In this document: one piece after another, positions 52,150-61,613 of the stretch
How positions within the stretch are numbered: the first letter of the stretch is position 1
Layout: every line of letters starts with the position of its first letter
Assembly (NCBI GenBank): GCA_011050235.1
Contig: DRGC01000086.1
Span: 1 to 64,000, forward strand
Reading direction: 5' to 3'
Origin: Phycisphaerae bacterium
GTDB taxonomy: Bacteria > Planctomycetota > Phycisphaerae > SM23-33
DNA: 64,000 nucleotides
Translations under genes and position numbers: made by a program
The notes under the pieces: model-generated
The model's database searches: none
What the model was told of the DNA's origin: nothing
The model's input: the letters and a program-made list of their open reading frames with translations, nothing else

Positions 52150-55100
52150 CTAAGAGGCGTTGGGTTTTTCGTCTGTCGCATTGATTCCGGTCGTGCGGGC
52201 GACGAGGGCCTTCTTGAAGCCCATCAGCAGCGGGCTGGCGATGGCCACCGATGAATAGGTCCCGAACAGCACGCCGGCGATTAGCGCGAAGCTGAACGAG
52301 TGAATGGTGCTTCGCCCACCCCAGACGTACATGATGACCACGACCATCAGCGTCGTGCCCGATGTCAGCAGCGTCCGGGCGAGCGTCTGGTTGATCGAGC
52401 GGTTGATGATGGCCGGGCTGATAGCCGTCAGCTTTCCGCGGTTTTCACGGATACGGTCGAACACGACGATCGTGTCGTTGACCGAGTAACCGATGACGGT
52501 CAGGAACGCAGCGACCATGGGCAGGTCGATCTTGAACGACGATATCCCCAGCCACTGGCCGACGGTTGTGTTGACCAGCCATCCGGAGGCCGCCACCAGG
52601 CCGACGACGATGAGCACGTCGTGGATCAGGCAGATCACCGCAGCGAGGCCCCACTGGATCGAGCCGAACCGCAGCCACAGGTAGGCCACGATCGCCAGCC
52701 AACTCAGGACGATGGCCATGACGGCCCGGCCGCGGGCCTCGCCGGCGATGGCCGGGTCGAAGTTGGTCATCACCATCGATTCCTCGCGTTCCAGCGAGTC
52801 CATGACGATTTCCTTCTCGATCGCGGCGAAACGCTTCCAGTCGGCGGTCTTGTCGACCGTGAGCGGGTCGAGGGCGCGGACCAAGACAGCAAAGGCCGAG
52901 TAGCCGTTGCCGCTTGGGGTCAGGCCCACCACCTCGGTCGGGTTGGCGCGCTGGTCTTCGAACTCCGGCTGGTCGCGCATCTCGCGGATGCGGGCCCGCA
53001 GTTCGCCGTCGCTTACGGACGGGTTGATGTTCTCGATCACGAAGATCACGCCGCTGTCGAAGTCTTCCAGCAGGTCGCGATAAGACGACAGGGGGTTGGG
53101 CGCGATGCGCGTCAGACCGTCTTCAGCCATCGTCACGCCGAACGCCTCGACCGCACGCCCGGTAACCAACCGGGCCCCGCGGAGGGGGATGCGCCGCTGC
53201 AACGCCGGTCCGAAAGCGGCGGAGGCAACGTCGCGGATGCGCTTCGGGTCGATCTCGGTCGTGGAGACCTGAAACATTCGTGGCGGCAGGCGTTCGGCCA
53301 GCTCGTCGCGGGTCAGCGCGCCGTCGCTCTCGGTATCGAGGGCGGCGAAGAAGGCTGGATTGGCCTTGGCCTTTTGCCATTCGTCCGTCGTGACGATCGT
53401 GTCGCCGTCGGCATCGTATTCTTCGAGAAACGCCGCGACGGCTTCGGGGTCCTGCAGCTCTTCCACGCGCGCCGTGGCGGCGATCAGAGCGCCCTCATCA
53501 CCGAGGGTGACAGCCTGTGCAATAAAGCGATCGCGGACCACTGCGTCGTTGGGCAGCACCGCCTGGCCGTCGGCGCCTTCGAGCGTGGCGTCGTTCTTGA
53601 GGCGGATAATGGCCTCGGTGCCGGAGGAAAACTCGATGCCCATCACGTCTTCCCCCTGCCAGAACAGCGATGCAATGCCCATGACGACCATCACAGCGGA
53701 CGCCGCCCAGAAGAAATGGCGTTTGGCCATCCAGTTGATCGACGGGACGCCGACCAGCGACATCATCTTCAGATGTCCGCGGATCAGGTTCGTGTTGAGC
53801 AGCAGTTGGAAGACCCATCGCGTGACGACCAGGGAGGTGAACATACTCGCCACGACGCCCAGACCCAGCGTGACGGCGAAGCCGCGGACCTCTTCGGTGC
53901 CGATCCAGCCGAGGATCAGACACACGATCAGCGTGGTGACGTTGGCGTCAAAGATCGCGCTGAAGGCGCGGCTGTAAGCGTTCTTGATCGTCAGGGCGGG
54001 GGATTGGCCCTTGGTCTGCTCTTCGCGGAGGCGCTCGAAGATCAGCACGTTGGCGTCGACGGCGATGCCGATGGTCAGGATGATGCCCGCGATGCCGGGC
54101 AGCGTGAACACAGCCCCGAAGATGCTCATCCCGCCGAGGATGAGCACGATGTTCAGCATCAGGGCGAAGTTGGCGATGGCCCCGGCCATGAGATAGTACA
54201 CCATCATGAACGCCGCCACGGTGATCAGCGACCAGAAGGCGGCCCGAATGCCGCGGTCCCTATCGATTCGGCCGATCCCCGGGCCGAAGGTGTTCTCGCG
54301 CACCGGGTTGGGGTCCAGCTTGGCCGGCAGCGAGCCCGCCCGCAGGGTCTTGACCAACTCAGTGACTTCCTGAGGGTCGCCGCCGACAGTGATCTGGCCT
54401 CTGTTGGAAATTTGTCCCTTGATCGACGGCGCGCTGTAGACTTCGTCGTCCAGGATGATGGCCATCTTCTGGTCCATATGGTTCGATGTCAGGTCCAACA
54501 TCAGACGGGCGCCTCGGGGGTCCAGCTCAAAGTCGACGGCTGGCTCGTTGCTCTTGCCGCGCCCCTCCCGGGCGTCCTCAAGCTCCCACCCGCGCTCGCC
54601 GCGGTCATGGAGCATGACGTATCCCGGGCGATTGTGAAGCAGCAGGTATCGCTGGCCCGCGTATTCGGCCACGACTAGGCCCGGGAAACGCTCGTCTTTA
54701 TCGTGAATCGCCAGCCAAACGTAGGCCCTGTTTTGGCGCATGACTTCACTGGGGCCTGCCTCCTGCAGCAGCCGCAGGTATCGCTGACGCTCGGGGATGG
54801 AGATGACGTTTTCCGTTCGGCCGGTCTCATGGATCGATGGCGCGATGCGGAACTCCAGCACGCCCACCTTCCGCAGGATCCGCTTGAGCGTAAACGGGTC
54901 CAGCAAGCCATGGCGCAGGTCGGCCCAGCTCTGGTACAGCGTGACGGCGTGTTCGATTTGGCCCCAGCGCGGGCTGTATTTTTCCTTCAGGGCGGCCAGG
55001 TCATCGTCCAATTGCTCCTGACGCTTGCGAATCTCCTCGGCGCCATCGCGCTGCTTGCGCAGCTGGTCTTCCTCGCGCGGTGGGATGTAGCTCCTCAGAA

Positions 55101-55863
55101 GGTTCTGCAACCGGATGGGGTTGATGTTCTGCTCCAGCACCTGCCGGACGCGGGCTTCGTAGGCGACCAGGGCATTGTCGAGGTCGTTCTCGGCCTGGGG
55201 ACGGGCGGACTTCTTGGCGGCGTCCAGGGCCTTTTGCGCGTCGGTGACAGCCTGTTGGGCGTCCATCAAGCCGCGCAGACGTTCGGCGGCGACCGGGTCG
55301 CCGAACGAATGCCGCTCGATCAGTTCCGCTTGGCGCTGCGGGTTGGCCGTCGACATGCGGCGGATGACGGCCCGCGTGATGTTGCCCTCGCCGAGCGTTT
55401 CCAGGGCTTTGCGATACGCGTCGCCCGCTTCCTTGGCGGCGCTGCTGGCGATCGGCATGCGAATCTGAATACGGTTCTTGCCGACCGGCCGAATCTCCCA
55501 GGCCAGCAGGCCGGTCGGGTCGACGCGATTCTTGATTGTCTGGGCCATCTCCGGCCCCAGGTTGCCGCCGGCGCTGGTGCGCTCGAGCCGGTCGATCTCG
55601 GCGGTGACCTCGGCCAACTTGTCCTGGAGCGCCTGCTTCTGGTCGTCAGAGGTCGCCGCCGCGAGCTCCTTCTCCAGAGCAGCCTTCTGGCCCTGCAGGT
55701 TCTCGACCTTGGCGTCGTTGCTTTGGATTTGGAACGTCAGGCTGTGGCCGCCGCGCAGGTCGATGCCTTCGGTCAGACCGTTGCCGAAGAACAATGACCC
55801 CAGACAGACCGCGATCAGCAGGGACAGTAGACCGAACTTCAACGCAAGATTCTTTGTTTCCAT
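52150..55863 (-). CDS. secDF: SecDF protein-export fusion with coiled coil and EF-hand insert
   Basis: 1237 residues, against ~740-770 for typical SecDF fusions. SecD part: TM1 (LLSLLIAVCLGSLFF), DLRGGHSLTF, a long P1 domain that includes two coiled-coil stretches (about 50-95 and 200-310), GPGIG and five further helices. SecF part: TM7, GIEFSSGTEAIIRL, P4 domain, FDPAIAGEARGRAVMAI-like region, and the final helices. In P4 there are two EF-hand loops: D817-E828 (DADGDTIVTTDE) and D843-E854 (DTESDGALTRDE), which fit calcium-binding spacing. These face the periplasm in the known topology. SecDF uses ion flow to pull proteins through SecYEG. Confidence 0.95.
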   Translation of the reverse strand: METKNLALKFGLLSLLIAVCLGSLFFGNGLTEGIDLRGGHSLTFQIQSNDAKVENLQGQKAALEKELAAATSDDQKQALQDKLAEVTAEIDRLERTSAGGNLGPEMAQTIKNRVDPTGLLAWEIRPVGKNRIQIRMPIASSAAKEAGDAYRKALETLGEGNITRAVIRRMSTANPQRQAELIERHSFGDPVAAERLRGLMDAQQAVTDAQKALDAAKKSARPQAENDLDNALVAYEARVRQVLEQNINPIRLQNLLRSYIPPREEDQLRKQRDGAEEIRKRQEQLDDDLAALKEKYSPRWGQIEHAVTLYQSWADLRHGLLDPFTLKRILRKVGVLEFRIAPSIHETGRTENVISIPERQRYLRLLQEAGPSEVMRQNRAYVWLAIHDKDERFPGLVVAEYAGQRYLLLHNRPGYVMLHDRGERGWELEDAREGRGKSNEPAVDFELDPRGARLMLDLTSNHMDQKMAIILDDEVYSAPSIKGQISNRGQITVGGDPQEVTELVKTLRAGSLPAKLDPNPVRENTFGPGIGRIDRDRGIRAAFWSLITVAAFMMVYYLMAGAIANFALMLNIVLILGGMSIFGAVFTLPGIAGIILTIGIAVDANVLIFERLREEQTKGQSPALTIKNAYSRAFSAIFDANVTTLIVCLILGWIGTEEVRGFAVTLGLGVVASMFTSLVVTRWVFQLLLNTNLIRGHLKMMSLVGVPSINWMAKRHFFWAASAVMVVMGIASLFWQGEDVMGIEFSSGTEAIIRLKNDATLEGADGQAVLPNDAVVRDRFIAQAVTLGDEGALIAATARVEELQDPEAVAAFLEEYDADGDTIVTTDEWQKAKANPAFFAALDTESDGALTRDELAERLPPRMFQVSTTEIDPKRIRDVASAAFGPALQRRIPLRGARLVTGRAVEAFGVTMAEDGLTRIAPNPLSSYRDLLEDFDSGVIFVIENINPSVSDGELRARIREMRDQPEFEDQRANPTEVVGLTPSGNGYSAFAVLVRALDPLTVDKTADWKRFAAIEKEIVMDSLEREESMVMTNFDPAIAGEARGRAVMAIVLSWLAIVAYLWLRFGSIQWGLAAVICLIHDVLIVVGLVAASGWLVNTTVGQWLGISSFKIDLPMVAAFLTVIGYSVNDTIVVFDRIRENRGKLTAISPAIINRSINQTLARTLLTSGTTLMVVVIMYVWGGRSTIHSFSFALIAGVLFGTYSSVAIASPLLMGFKKALVARTTGINATDEKPNAS
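54274..54864 (-). repeat. secD P1 segment duplicated in inverted orientation (copy A)
   Basis: This part of secDF (residues about 334-530) matches 57814-58404 on the opposite strand at roughly 85% of bases where I compared them, and ~75% of residues. The match begins at VLEFRIAP and ends at FGPG, just before the second SecD membrane helix. Confidence 0.9.
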
Positions 55864-56034
55864 CAGGGCTTCCTATCTACGACAGGACGATGGCTATCGT
55901 TGGGCAAACCGAGTCGCCGATTATGCCTCCCACTGGGGTCGAACGCAAGGGATTCGTGCGTTGGCGACGGTCGGTTGACATGCGGTCGGTTGGGGCGTAT
56001 CACACGAGATGGGTGCCCGCTAAGGAGCGATGCG

Positions 56035-57096
56035 ATGTCATACGACGACGGCTGGGCGGCGCTGAATCTGGAGAAACCGGCCCGCATCCCGCACACCGAG
56101 ATGAGCGCGGAGTGGTACCACTGGCCTCTGGTGGCGGCGGTGACCGGTATTGATGTTGATATTGACTCACCGGTCGAGACACGGGAAAAGGCCTGCGCCG
56201 CTTTCGTGGCTGCATGGGACTACGACGTGCACATGACCTTCTGGTTCGAGCCCAACGCTTACGGCGACAACTGGACCTACATGGGCCATGCCGATTACGC
56301 CCAGGAAGGGCGCGACTTCGAGCACGGCTGGGCGTGCCCCTACAAGACCGTCGAGGAGGCGCTGGCGCTGGATCCGTTCGAAAGGTTCACCACGATCGAT
56401 CACGCCGACCTTGTGGCCGGCTTCAATGAGTCCAATGAGCTGGAGAAGCGGTTCTATCCCAGCATTGTTCCGGGAACGGGCATCTACCAGACCCTCATGA
56501 GCGGCATGATCGCCATTTTCGGGTGGGACATGCTGCTGACCATGGCCGGTGAGGACCCAGACGGATTCGGCGAGGTCATGAACCGGTATGCCGTTTGGGG
56601 TCAGCGGTACTACAACGCCCTGGCCGAGTCCGAGGCCGAGGTGGTTTGGGTGCACGACGACATGGTCTGGACGGAAGGGGCGTTCCTGCATCCTTCGTGG
56701 TACCGCCAGTACGTGTTCCCCAACATGAAGAAGCTCTTCGCCCCGCTGGTCGAGGCGGGCAAGAAGATCCTGTTCGTCAGCGACGGCGACTACACCGAGT
56801 TCGCCAAGGATGTCGCCGATTGCGGCGTCACGGGGTTTTGGTTCGAGTGCTTCACCGATCTGAAATACATGACCGAAACGTTCGGCCAAACCCACATCCT
56901 CGTCGGCAACGGCGACTGCCGGCCGTTGACATTCGGCACAAAAGACGACGTCCGCGCCGAGGTCGAACGCTGCATCGCCCTGGGCCGCGACTGCCCGGGC
57001 TATTTCATGTGCATCTCCGGCCACTTCCCGCCTAATATCCCGGTCGAAAACGCGCTGTACTACTACGATGTTTACAACGAACTTAGCCGGCGGTAA
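56035..57096 (+). CDS. Uroporphyrinogen-decarboxylase-like protein, copy 2
   Basis: 353 residues from the ATG at 56035, preceded by taAGGAGcgatgcg. URO-D fold motifs: IPHTEMSAEWYHW, VVWVHDDMVWTEGAFLHPSWY, KILFVSDGDYTEFAKDV and ILVGNGDCRPLTFG. It is only distantly related to the copy at 22515, with different motif wording, so they may act on different substrates. No haem gene nearby. It is followed after 24 bp by the SecD-like membrane protein, so they may be co-transcribed; a functional link is not obvious. Confidence 0.85.
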   Translation: MSYDDGWAALNLEKPARIPHTEMSAEWYHWPLVAAVTGIDVDIDSPVETREKACAAFVAAWDYDVHMTFWFEPNAYGDNWTYMGHADYAQEGRDFEHGWACPYKTVEEALALDPFERFTTIDHADLVAGFNESNELEKRFYPSIVPGTGIYQTLMSGMIAIFGWDMLLTMAGEDPDGFGEVMNRYAVWGQRYYNALAESEAEVVWVHDDMVWTEGAFLHPSWYRQYVFPNMKKLFAPLVEAGKKILFVSDGDYTEFAKDVADCGVTGFWFECFTDLKYMTETFGQTHILVGNGDCRPLTFGTKDDVRAEVERCIALGRDCPGYFMCISGHFPPNIPVENALYYYDVYNELSRR

Positions 57097-57120
57097 GTCG
57101 GGCGAGAAAGGGGACTCACG

Positions 57121-58650
57121 ATGCAAGAGACAATGACTGAGATGACGTTCAAGGCGAGCGACATTGGGATGTCCCATGGGATGGCGGCCATGTGGCCGCT
57201 GTTTGTCCTGCTGGGGCTGCTTATCGTGGCGGCGGTTCTGGTGTTGGTGGTTCATCGGCGGACGTTCGTGCGGATCTTCTCGGCGGCGACGGCTACGTCG
57301 GGGATGCTGCTGGTGGTGCTGTTCTTCCTGCCGTGGCTGGGGGCGCAATGCTCGGGGACGGAAGTGCAGACGGCCAGCGGCTACGAGCTAGCCGCCGGGG
57401 AGACATCCCTGTCGGATGAAATGCCGCCGCAGATTCGACAGACGATCGACCTGTCGGAACACGGGCAGGCTGCCGGCGTGCAGGTCGACGGGACGGCGGA
57501 GGCCACCCTTGATACGTCCACCATTGATGCCCATGACACGGAGCCCAAGCCGTGGATTTACGCCGGGCTGGTCCTGGCGGCGGGGTTGGGGCTGCTGGGC
57601 GTGACGACACTACTGCGGCCTTCGACCCGGGGTGCGACCGGCGCACTGATCTGCGTTCTGGGGCTGGCCGGCTGCGCGCTGATGGGCTACGTGGCCTGCA
57701 TCCAGAGCTTCGACGGATGGATCACGCCCAAGCCGCCCGAGCCGCCGACGATGCCCATGGCGGCGACGAGCCCGGCGCCTGCCCCCGTGGCCGCCTCAGA
57801 TGCCGACGAGGGCGCCGTGCTGGAGTTCCGCATCGCGCCCTATCAACCTGAGACCGGCCGGACGGAAAACATCATCTCCATCGCCGAGCGCCAGCGATAC
57901 CTGCAGCTGCTGCAGGAGGCAGGCCCCAGTGAAGTCCTGCGCCGGAACATGCCCTACGTCTGGCTGGCGATCCATGACGACGACGAGCGTTTCCCGGACC
58001 TGGTCGTGGCCGAATACGCGGGCCGGCGATACCTGCTGCTTCACAATCGCCCAGGATACGTCATGCTCCATGACCGCAGCGAGCGCGGGTGGGGGCTCGA
58101 AGACGTCAGTGAGGGACGCGATAGGAGTAACGAGCCCGCCGTCGACTTTGTGCTGGATCCCCGAGGCGCCCGTCAGATGCTGGACCTCACGTCGAGCCAT
58201 ATGAACCAGCACATGGCCATGATCATCGACGGCGAGGTCTACATCGCCCCACAGATCCGGGGCCGAATTTCCAACAGAGCCCAGATCACCACCGGCGGCG
58301 ACGCTAAGGAAGTCGCTGATCTGATCAAGACCCTTCGGGCGGGCTCATTGCCGGCCAAGCTGGACCCCGAGCTGGTGCACGAGAGCAGCTTCGGCCCGGG
58401 GATGGAGGTGGTGATGGGTGGCATGATGACGGATATGCAGAGCGCCGTGAGGCAGTACCTCAGCGTACGGACGAAGTGGCCGCTGTTTGCGTCGCTGTCG
58501 CTCTACGTGTTGGCCATCGGCTGTGGCGTGTTGATGCGGATCAAGGGCCCCGGGATGCGGGCGTCCTTGGCGCCGACCGCGGCCGCGCCACCAGAGGCAG
58601 CGCCGACGCCGCCCCAGCCGACCGAGCCCACAACGCCCGATCATCAGTGA
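57121..58650 (+). CDS. Membrane protein carrying an orphan SecD P1-like domain
   Basis: 509 residues. Four predicted membrane helices (about 22-45, 53-75, 142-162, 170-192) are unlike Sec proteins. Then residues 232-428 are a close copy of the SecD P1 segment in secDF, starting VLEFRIAPYQPETGRTEN and ending ESSFGPGM. A fifth helix (WPLFASLSLYVLAIGCGVLM) and a Pro/Ala-rich tail follow. SecD helices that conduct ions are absent, so it cannot itself be SecD. It may bind the translocon or compete for partners. The 3' end overlaps purH, which converges, by 7 bp. The gene has a GGGG-containing leader 7 nt before its ATG. Confidence 0.85.
   Translation: MQETMTEMTFKASDIGMSHGMAAMWPLFVLLGLLIVAAVLVLVVHRRTFVRIFSAATATSGMLLVVLFFLPWLGAQCSGTEVQTASGYELAAGETSLSDEMPPQIRQTIDLSEHGQAAGVQVDGTAEATLDTSTIDAHDTEPKPWIYAGLVLAAGLGLLGVTTLLRPSTRGATGALICVLGLAGCALMGYVACIQSFDGWITPKPPEPPTMPMAATSPAPAPVAASDADEGAVLEFRIAPYQPETGRTENIISIAERQRYLQLLQEAGPSEVLRRNMPYVWLAIHDDDERFPDLVVAEYAGRRYLLLHNRPGYVMLHDRSERGWGLEDVSEGRDRSNEPAVDFVLDPRGARQMLDLTSSHMNQHMAMIIDGEVYIAPQIRGRISNRAQITTGGDAKEVADLIKTLRAGSLPAKLDPELVHESSFGPGMEVVMGGMMTDMQSAVRQYLSVRTKWPLFASLSLYVLAIGCGVLMRIKGPGMRASLAPTAAAPPEAAPTPPQPTEPTTPDHQ
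57814..58404 (+). repeat. secD P1 segment duplicated in inverted orientation (copy B)
   Basis: See the matching segment at 54274-54864. The third codon positions also differ little, so the duplication or a later gene conversion is recent compared with the age of SecDF. The two copies lie about 3 kb apart and form a long inverted repeat. Confidence 0.9.
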
Positions 58651-60269
58651 TTGAAGTGTCTGGCGCCGGTGAAGATCATGGCCAGGCCTAGTTCGTCGGC
58701 GCGGGTGATGACGTCGGCGTCTTTCTTGCTGCCGCCGGGTTCGATGACGGCGGTGGCGCCGGCTTCGACGGCCCAGTCGAGCGAGTCGGGGAAGGGGAAG
58801 AACGCGTCGGAGGCCAGCGTGCAACCGGCCGTGTCGACCACGTCGCCGCCGCCGTACTGGGTGGCGATCATGCCGGCCAGTCTGGCGGAGTTGACGCGGC
58901 TCATCTGGCCGGCGCCTGCGCCCAGCAGCGCGAGGTCCTTGGCCAGGACGATGGCGTTGCTCTTGACGTGCTTGCAGACGATCCAGGCGAATCGCATGTC
59001 GGCGAGCTCGGCCTCGGTGGGCTGCCGCTTGGTGACGACCTTCCAGTCGTCCTCGTTGCAGCCAAGCAGGTCGCGGTCCTGAACGATCGCCCCGCCGACG
59101 ATGTACTTGATGAACTTTTCGGTATTGCGCCGCCCGGTGAACGGGCCCACTTCCAGGATCCGCACATCCGGTCCCCAGCCCTTGCGGTTCTGGATGATCT
59201 GAATCGAATCGCCCTCGAAACTCGGCGCCGCGACGATCTCCGCGTAGAAGCCGCCCGCTCCGGCCGGCTTGCCCCATCGCTTGTAGGTCTCGACGATGGC
59301 GGCGGCCAGAGCCTCAGTGACCGGCCGGTTGACGGCGATGATGCCGCCCATGGCTGCGTTGACATCGCCGAAGTACGCCTTGCGGTAAGCCTCCACCAGG
59401 TCGTCATCGATCGCGCAACCGGCGGGGTTGGCGTGTTTGATAATGGCGACGGCCGGGGTGTCGAAGTCCTTGACCAGTTCCAGCGCGCCGTTGGCGTCGA
59501 AGTAGTTGTTGTAGCTGATGGGCTTTCCGCCCAGCAGTTTCGCGCGGGCGATGCAGGGCTCGGCGGCGTCGGGGCTGACGTAGAAGGCGGCCTGTTGGTG
59601 GGGGTTCTCGCCGTATCGCAGGTCGCCGGCCTTGGTGTAGCTGAAAGCGATGCGGTCGGGGAACGGCTCGCCGAGCTGGGCGGCGAGGTAGCGGCTGATG
59701 ACGGTGTCGTAGTGGCACGTCAGGGCGAAGGCTTTTTGGGCCAGCGCCTGGCGCGTCGGGAAGCTCACACACCCGTCATTGGCGCGGATCTCCGAGAGCA
59801 CCTGGGCGTACTGGTCGGGCGAGGTGACGATGGTGACGAACTTGTGGTTCTTGGCCGCCGCCCGGACCATGGTGGGCCCGCCGATGTCGATCATCTCGAC
59901 CGCATCGGCCAGCGTGCAGCCGTCCTTGGCAATGGCGTCCTCGAAGGGATACAGGTTCACGCAGACCAGGTCGATGGGTTCGAGGCCGTAGGTCTCGATG
60001 TCCTTCTGGTGCTCGGGGTCGTCGCGCAGGGCCAGCAGCGAGCCGTGCACCTTCGGGTGCAGCGTCACGACGCGGTGGCCCAGCATGGCGGGAAAGCCCG
60101 TCCACTCCTTCACGTCGCGGACGGCGACGCCGGCGGCTTCGATCGCCTTGGCCGTGCCGCCGGAGGAGATAATTTCCGCGCCCATCTCAGCAAGGGCTTT
60201 GGCGAAGGGCTCGATGCCGGTCTTGTCGTAGACGCTGATCAGTGCCCGCTGGATCTTGGCGCCTTCCAT
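58644..60269 (-). CDS. purH: Bifunctional purine biosynthesis protein PurH
   Basis: 541 residues. N-terminal IMP cyclohydrolase (RALISVYDKTGIEPFAKAL, TLHPKVHGSLL, DIGGPTMVRAAAKNH) and C-terminal AICAR transformylase (YGENPHQQAAFY, AIIKHANPAGCAI with catalytic Lys and His, SDAFFPFPDSLD). It performs the last two steps to IMP. Start preceded by aaAGGAGacgtcc. It is the last gene downstream of a PQQ-propeller lipoprotein. Confidence 0.98.
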   Translation of the reverse strand: MEGAKIQRALISVYDKTGIEPFAKALAEMGAEIISSGGTAKAIEAAGVAVRDVKEWTGFPAMLGHRVVTLHPKVHGSLLALRDDPEHQKDIETYGLEPIDLVCVNLYPFEDAIAKDGCTLADAVEMIDIGGPTMVRAAAKNHKFVTIVTSPDQYAQVLSEIRANDGCVSFPTRQALAQKAFALTCHYDTVISRYLAAQLGEPFPDRIAFSYTKAGDLRYGENPHQQAAFYVSPDAAEPCIARAKLLGGKPISYNNYFDANGALELVKDFDTPAVAIIKHANPAGCAIDDDLVEAYRKAYFGDVNAAMGGIIAVNRPVTEALAAAIVETYKRWGKPAGAGGFYAEIVAAPSFEGDSIQIIQNRKGWGPDVRILEVGPFTGRRNTEKFIKYIVGGAIVQDRDLLGCNEDDWKVVTKRQPTEAELADMRFAWIVCKHVKSNAIVLAKDLALLGAGAGQMSRVNSARLAGMIATQYGGGDVVDTAGCTLASDAFFPFPDSLDWAVEAGATAVIEPGGSKKDADVITRADELGLAMIFTGARHFNH

Positions 60270-60310
60270 GGACGTCTCCTTTCACTCCGTCGGTATGTGG
60301 GCGGCCGCTA

Positions 60311-61561
60311 CTAACGCGGTCGGGGGGTGGCCTCGAGCATTTCGGCGGTCAAATGCCCGGCCTCCAGCGAGCGGATGCAGTAGATCTGCCCGTCGCGCGT
60401 GGCGGCATAGATCGCCGGAATGGTCGTATTGCCCAGAAACAGCTCGAAGCCCGTCATCATCAGCGTTGCGGCGACCTGCCCGGACATCTCATCGACGATC
60501 TGGAGCGCTTGGCTGTCGTCCAGGACGTAGGCTTTGCTGTCCATGACGGCAAGGATCTTCCGCCCGGTGGGCATGTCCCATCGCTTCTGGCCCGTCATCA
60601 GGTCGATCGCATACAGGCGATCTTCATCGGCATATTGGAAGATCGTGTCGGTGGCCACCTGGATGGGTCGTCGGCAGGGCCCGCGGGTGATGAAGGGCTC
60701 CCAGAGCTTGCGGCCGTGGAGCGGCTCGAAGGCGTAGATTCGGCCATCCTCGCAGGGCACGTAGCATCCGCGGTTGCCGACGTAGAACTCCGCGGTGATC
60801 GGCCCGCCGACGGTCTGGGTCCAGATGCGTTTCTGCCAGCCGATCAGTTGGATCGCATAGAACTTGTGGTCCTCGCCGCCGGCGTAGACGTGGTTGTTAT
60901 GGTATTGCGGCGGGGCGGTGATGATGTCGTCGGTGGGGATCTCCCAGGCGGTGATGGCTTCGGCGGGGCGCACGGCGACGAGTTCGCCCTCGGCGGAGCC
61001 GACAAAGAAGGACTCCCCGTCGGTTGCGCCGCCGGTGTTGGCGGAGAAGCCGAACGCCACGTCGTACCGGTCGCGGACGACCCGGCCGGTTGTGCGATCG
61101 AACACCAGCAGGTGCGTGAGGGTGTTGATCATGACCGCGTCGAAGGCCACGACGTATTCGACGCTGGCGGGGTCGAGGACGCCGCGGATGCCGACGGGCT
61201 CGTCGGTCAGGACCATCTCATTGGCGTGTACGGGATCGAAGATCGTCGAGTTGGGGTCGGTGATCTGATAGCGCCACTTGGGCACGCCCCGCAAGGCGTC
61301 GATGGCGATCAGGTAGTTGTCGTTGGTGATGCAGTAGAGGTTCTCGTCGAGGCGATAAAGCCGTTCAATGCGTTCCCCGGGGTTCAACGTCAGCGGCAAG
61401 GTCCAGTAGTACTGCAGGTCGACCTTGGCCAGGACGTCCGGGTGAACGGGTTGTTGGGAGGGATCGACGATCCGTGTCCGGTTCGTCGGGGTGGATTCCG
61501 GTGGGCAACCGATGGTCACCAGGCAAACGGCCAGTAACAACAGCAGGGCCAACACACGCAT
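60311..61561 (-). CDS. PQQ-type beta-propeller lipoprotein
   Basis: 416 residues from the ATG at 61561, preceded by GAGGAGcttcac. The lipoprotein signal reads LALLLLLAVCLVTIGC. The rest is a set of PQQ-like blades (YLIAIDALRGVPKWRYQI, YAFEPLHGRKLWEPF, YAIDLMTGQKRWDMP, YVLDDSQALQIVDEMSG), a fold shared with BamB and with planctomycete outer-envelope proteins. No quinoprotein catalytic residues are visible, so a scaffolding role such as BamB is more likely than dehydrogenase activity. Confidence 0.86.
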   Translation of the reverse strand: MRVLALLLLLAVCLVTIGCPPESTPTNRTRIVDPSQQPVHPDVLAKVDLQYYWTLPLTLNPGERIERLYRLDENLYCITNDNYLIAIDALRGVPKWRYQITDPNSTIFDPVHANEMVLTDEPVGIRGVLDPASVEYVVAFDAVMINTLTHLLVFDRTTGRVVRDRYDVAFGFSANTGGATDGESFFVGSAEGELVAVRPAEAITAWEIPTDDIITAPPQYHNNHVYAGGEDHKFYAIQLIGWQKRIWTQTVGGPITAEFYVGNRGCYVPCEDGRIYAFEPLHGRKLWEPFITRGPCRRPIQVATDTIFQYADEDRLYAIDLMTGQKRWDMPTGRKILAVMDSKAYVLDDSQALQIVDEMSGQVAATLMMTGFELFLGNTTIPAIYAATRDGQIYCIRSLEAGHLTAEMLEATPRPR

Positions 61562-61613
61562 GTGAAGCTCCTCAGATATCAAAGGGCGGCTCACGGTCCG
61601 CTCGTTCAGGGGG

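Noticed and set aside
52300-54678. A 792-codon open frame antisense to secDF
   Set aside because: His/Asp/Arg-rich translation with no fold signature; secDF is clear on the other strand.
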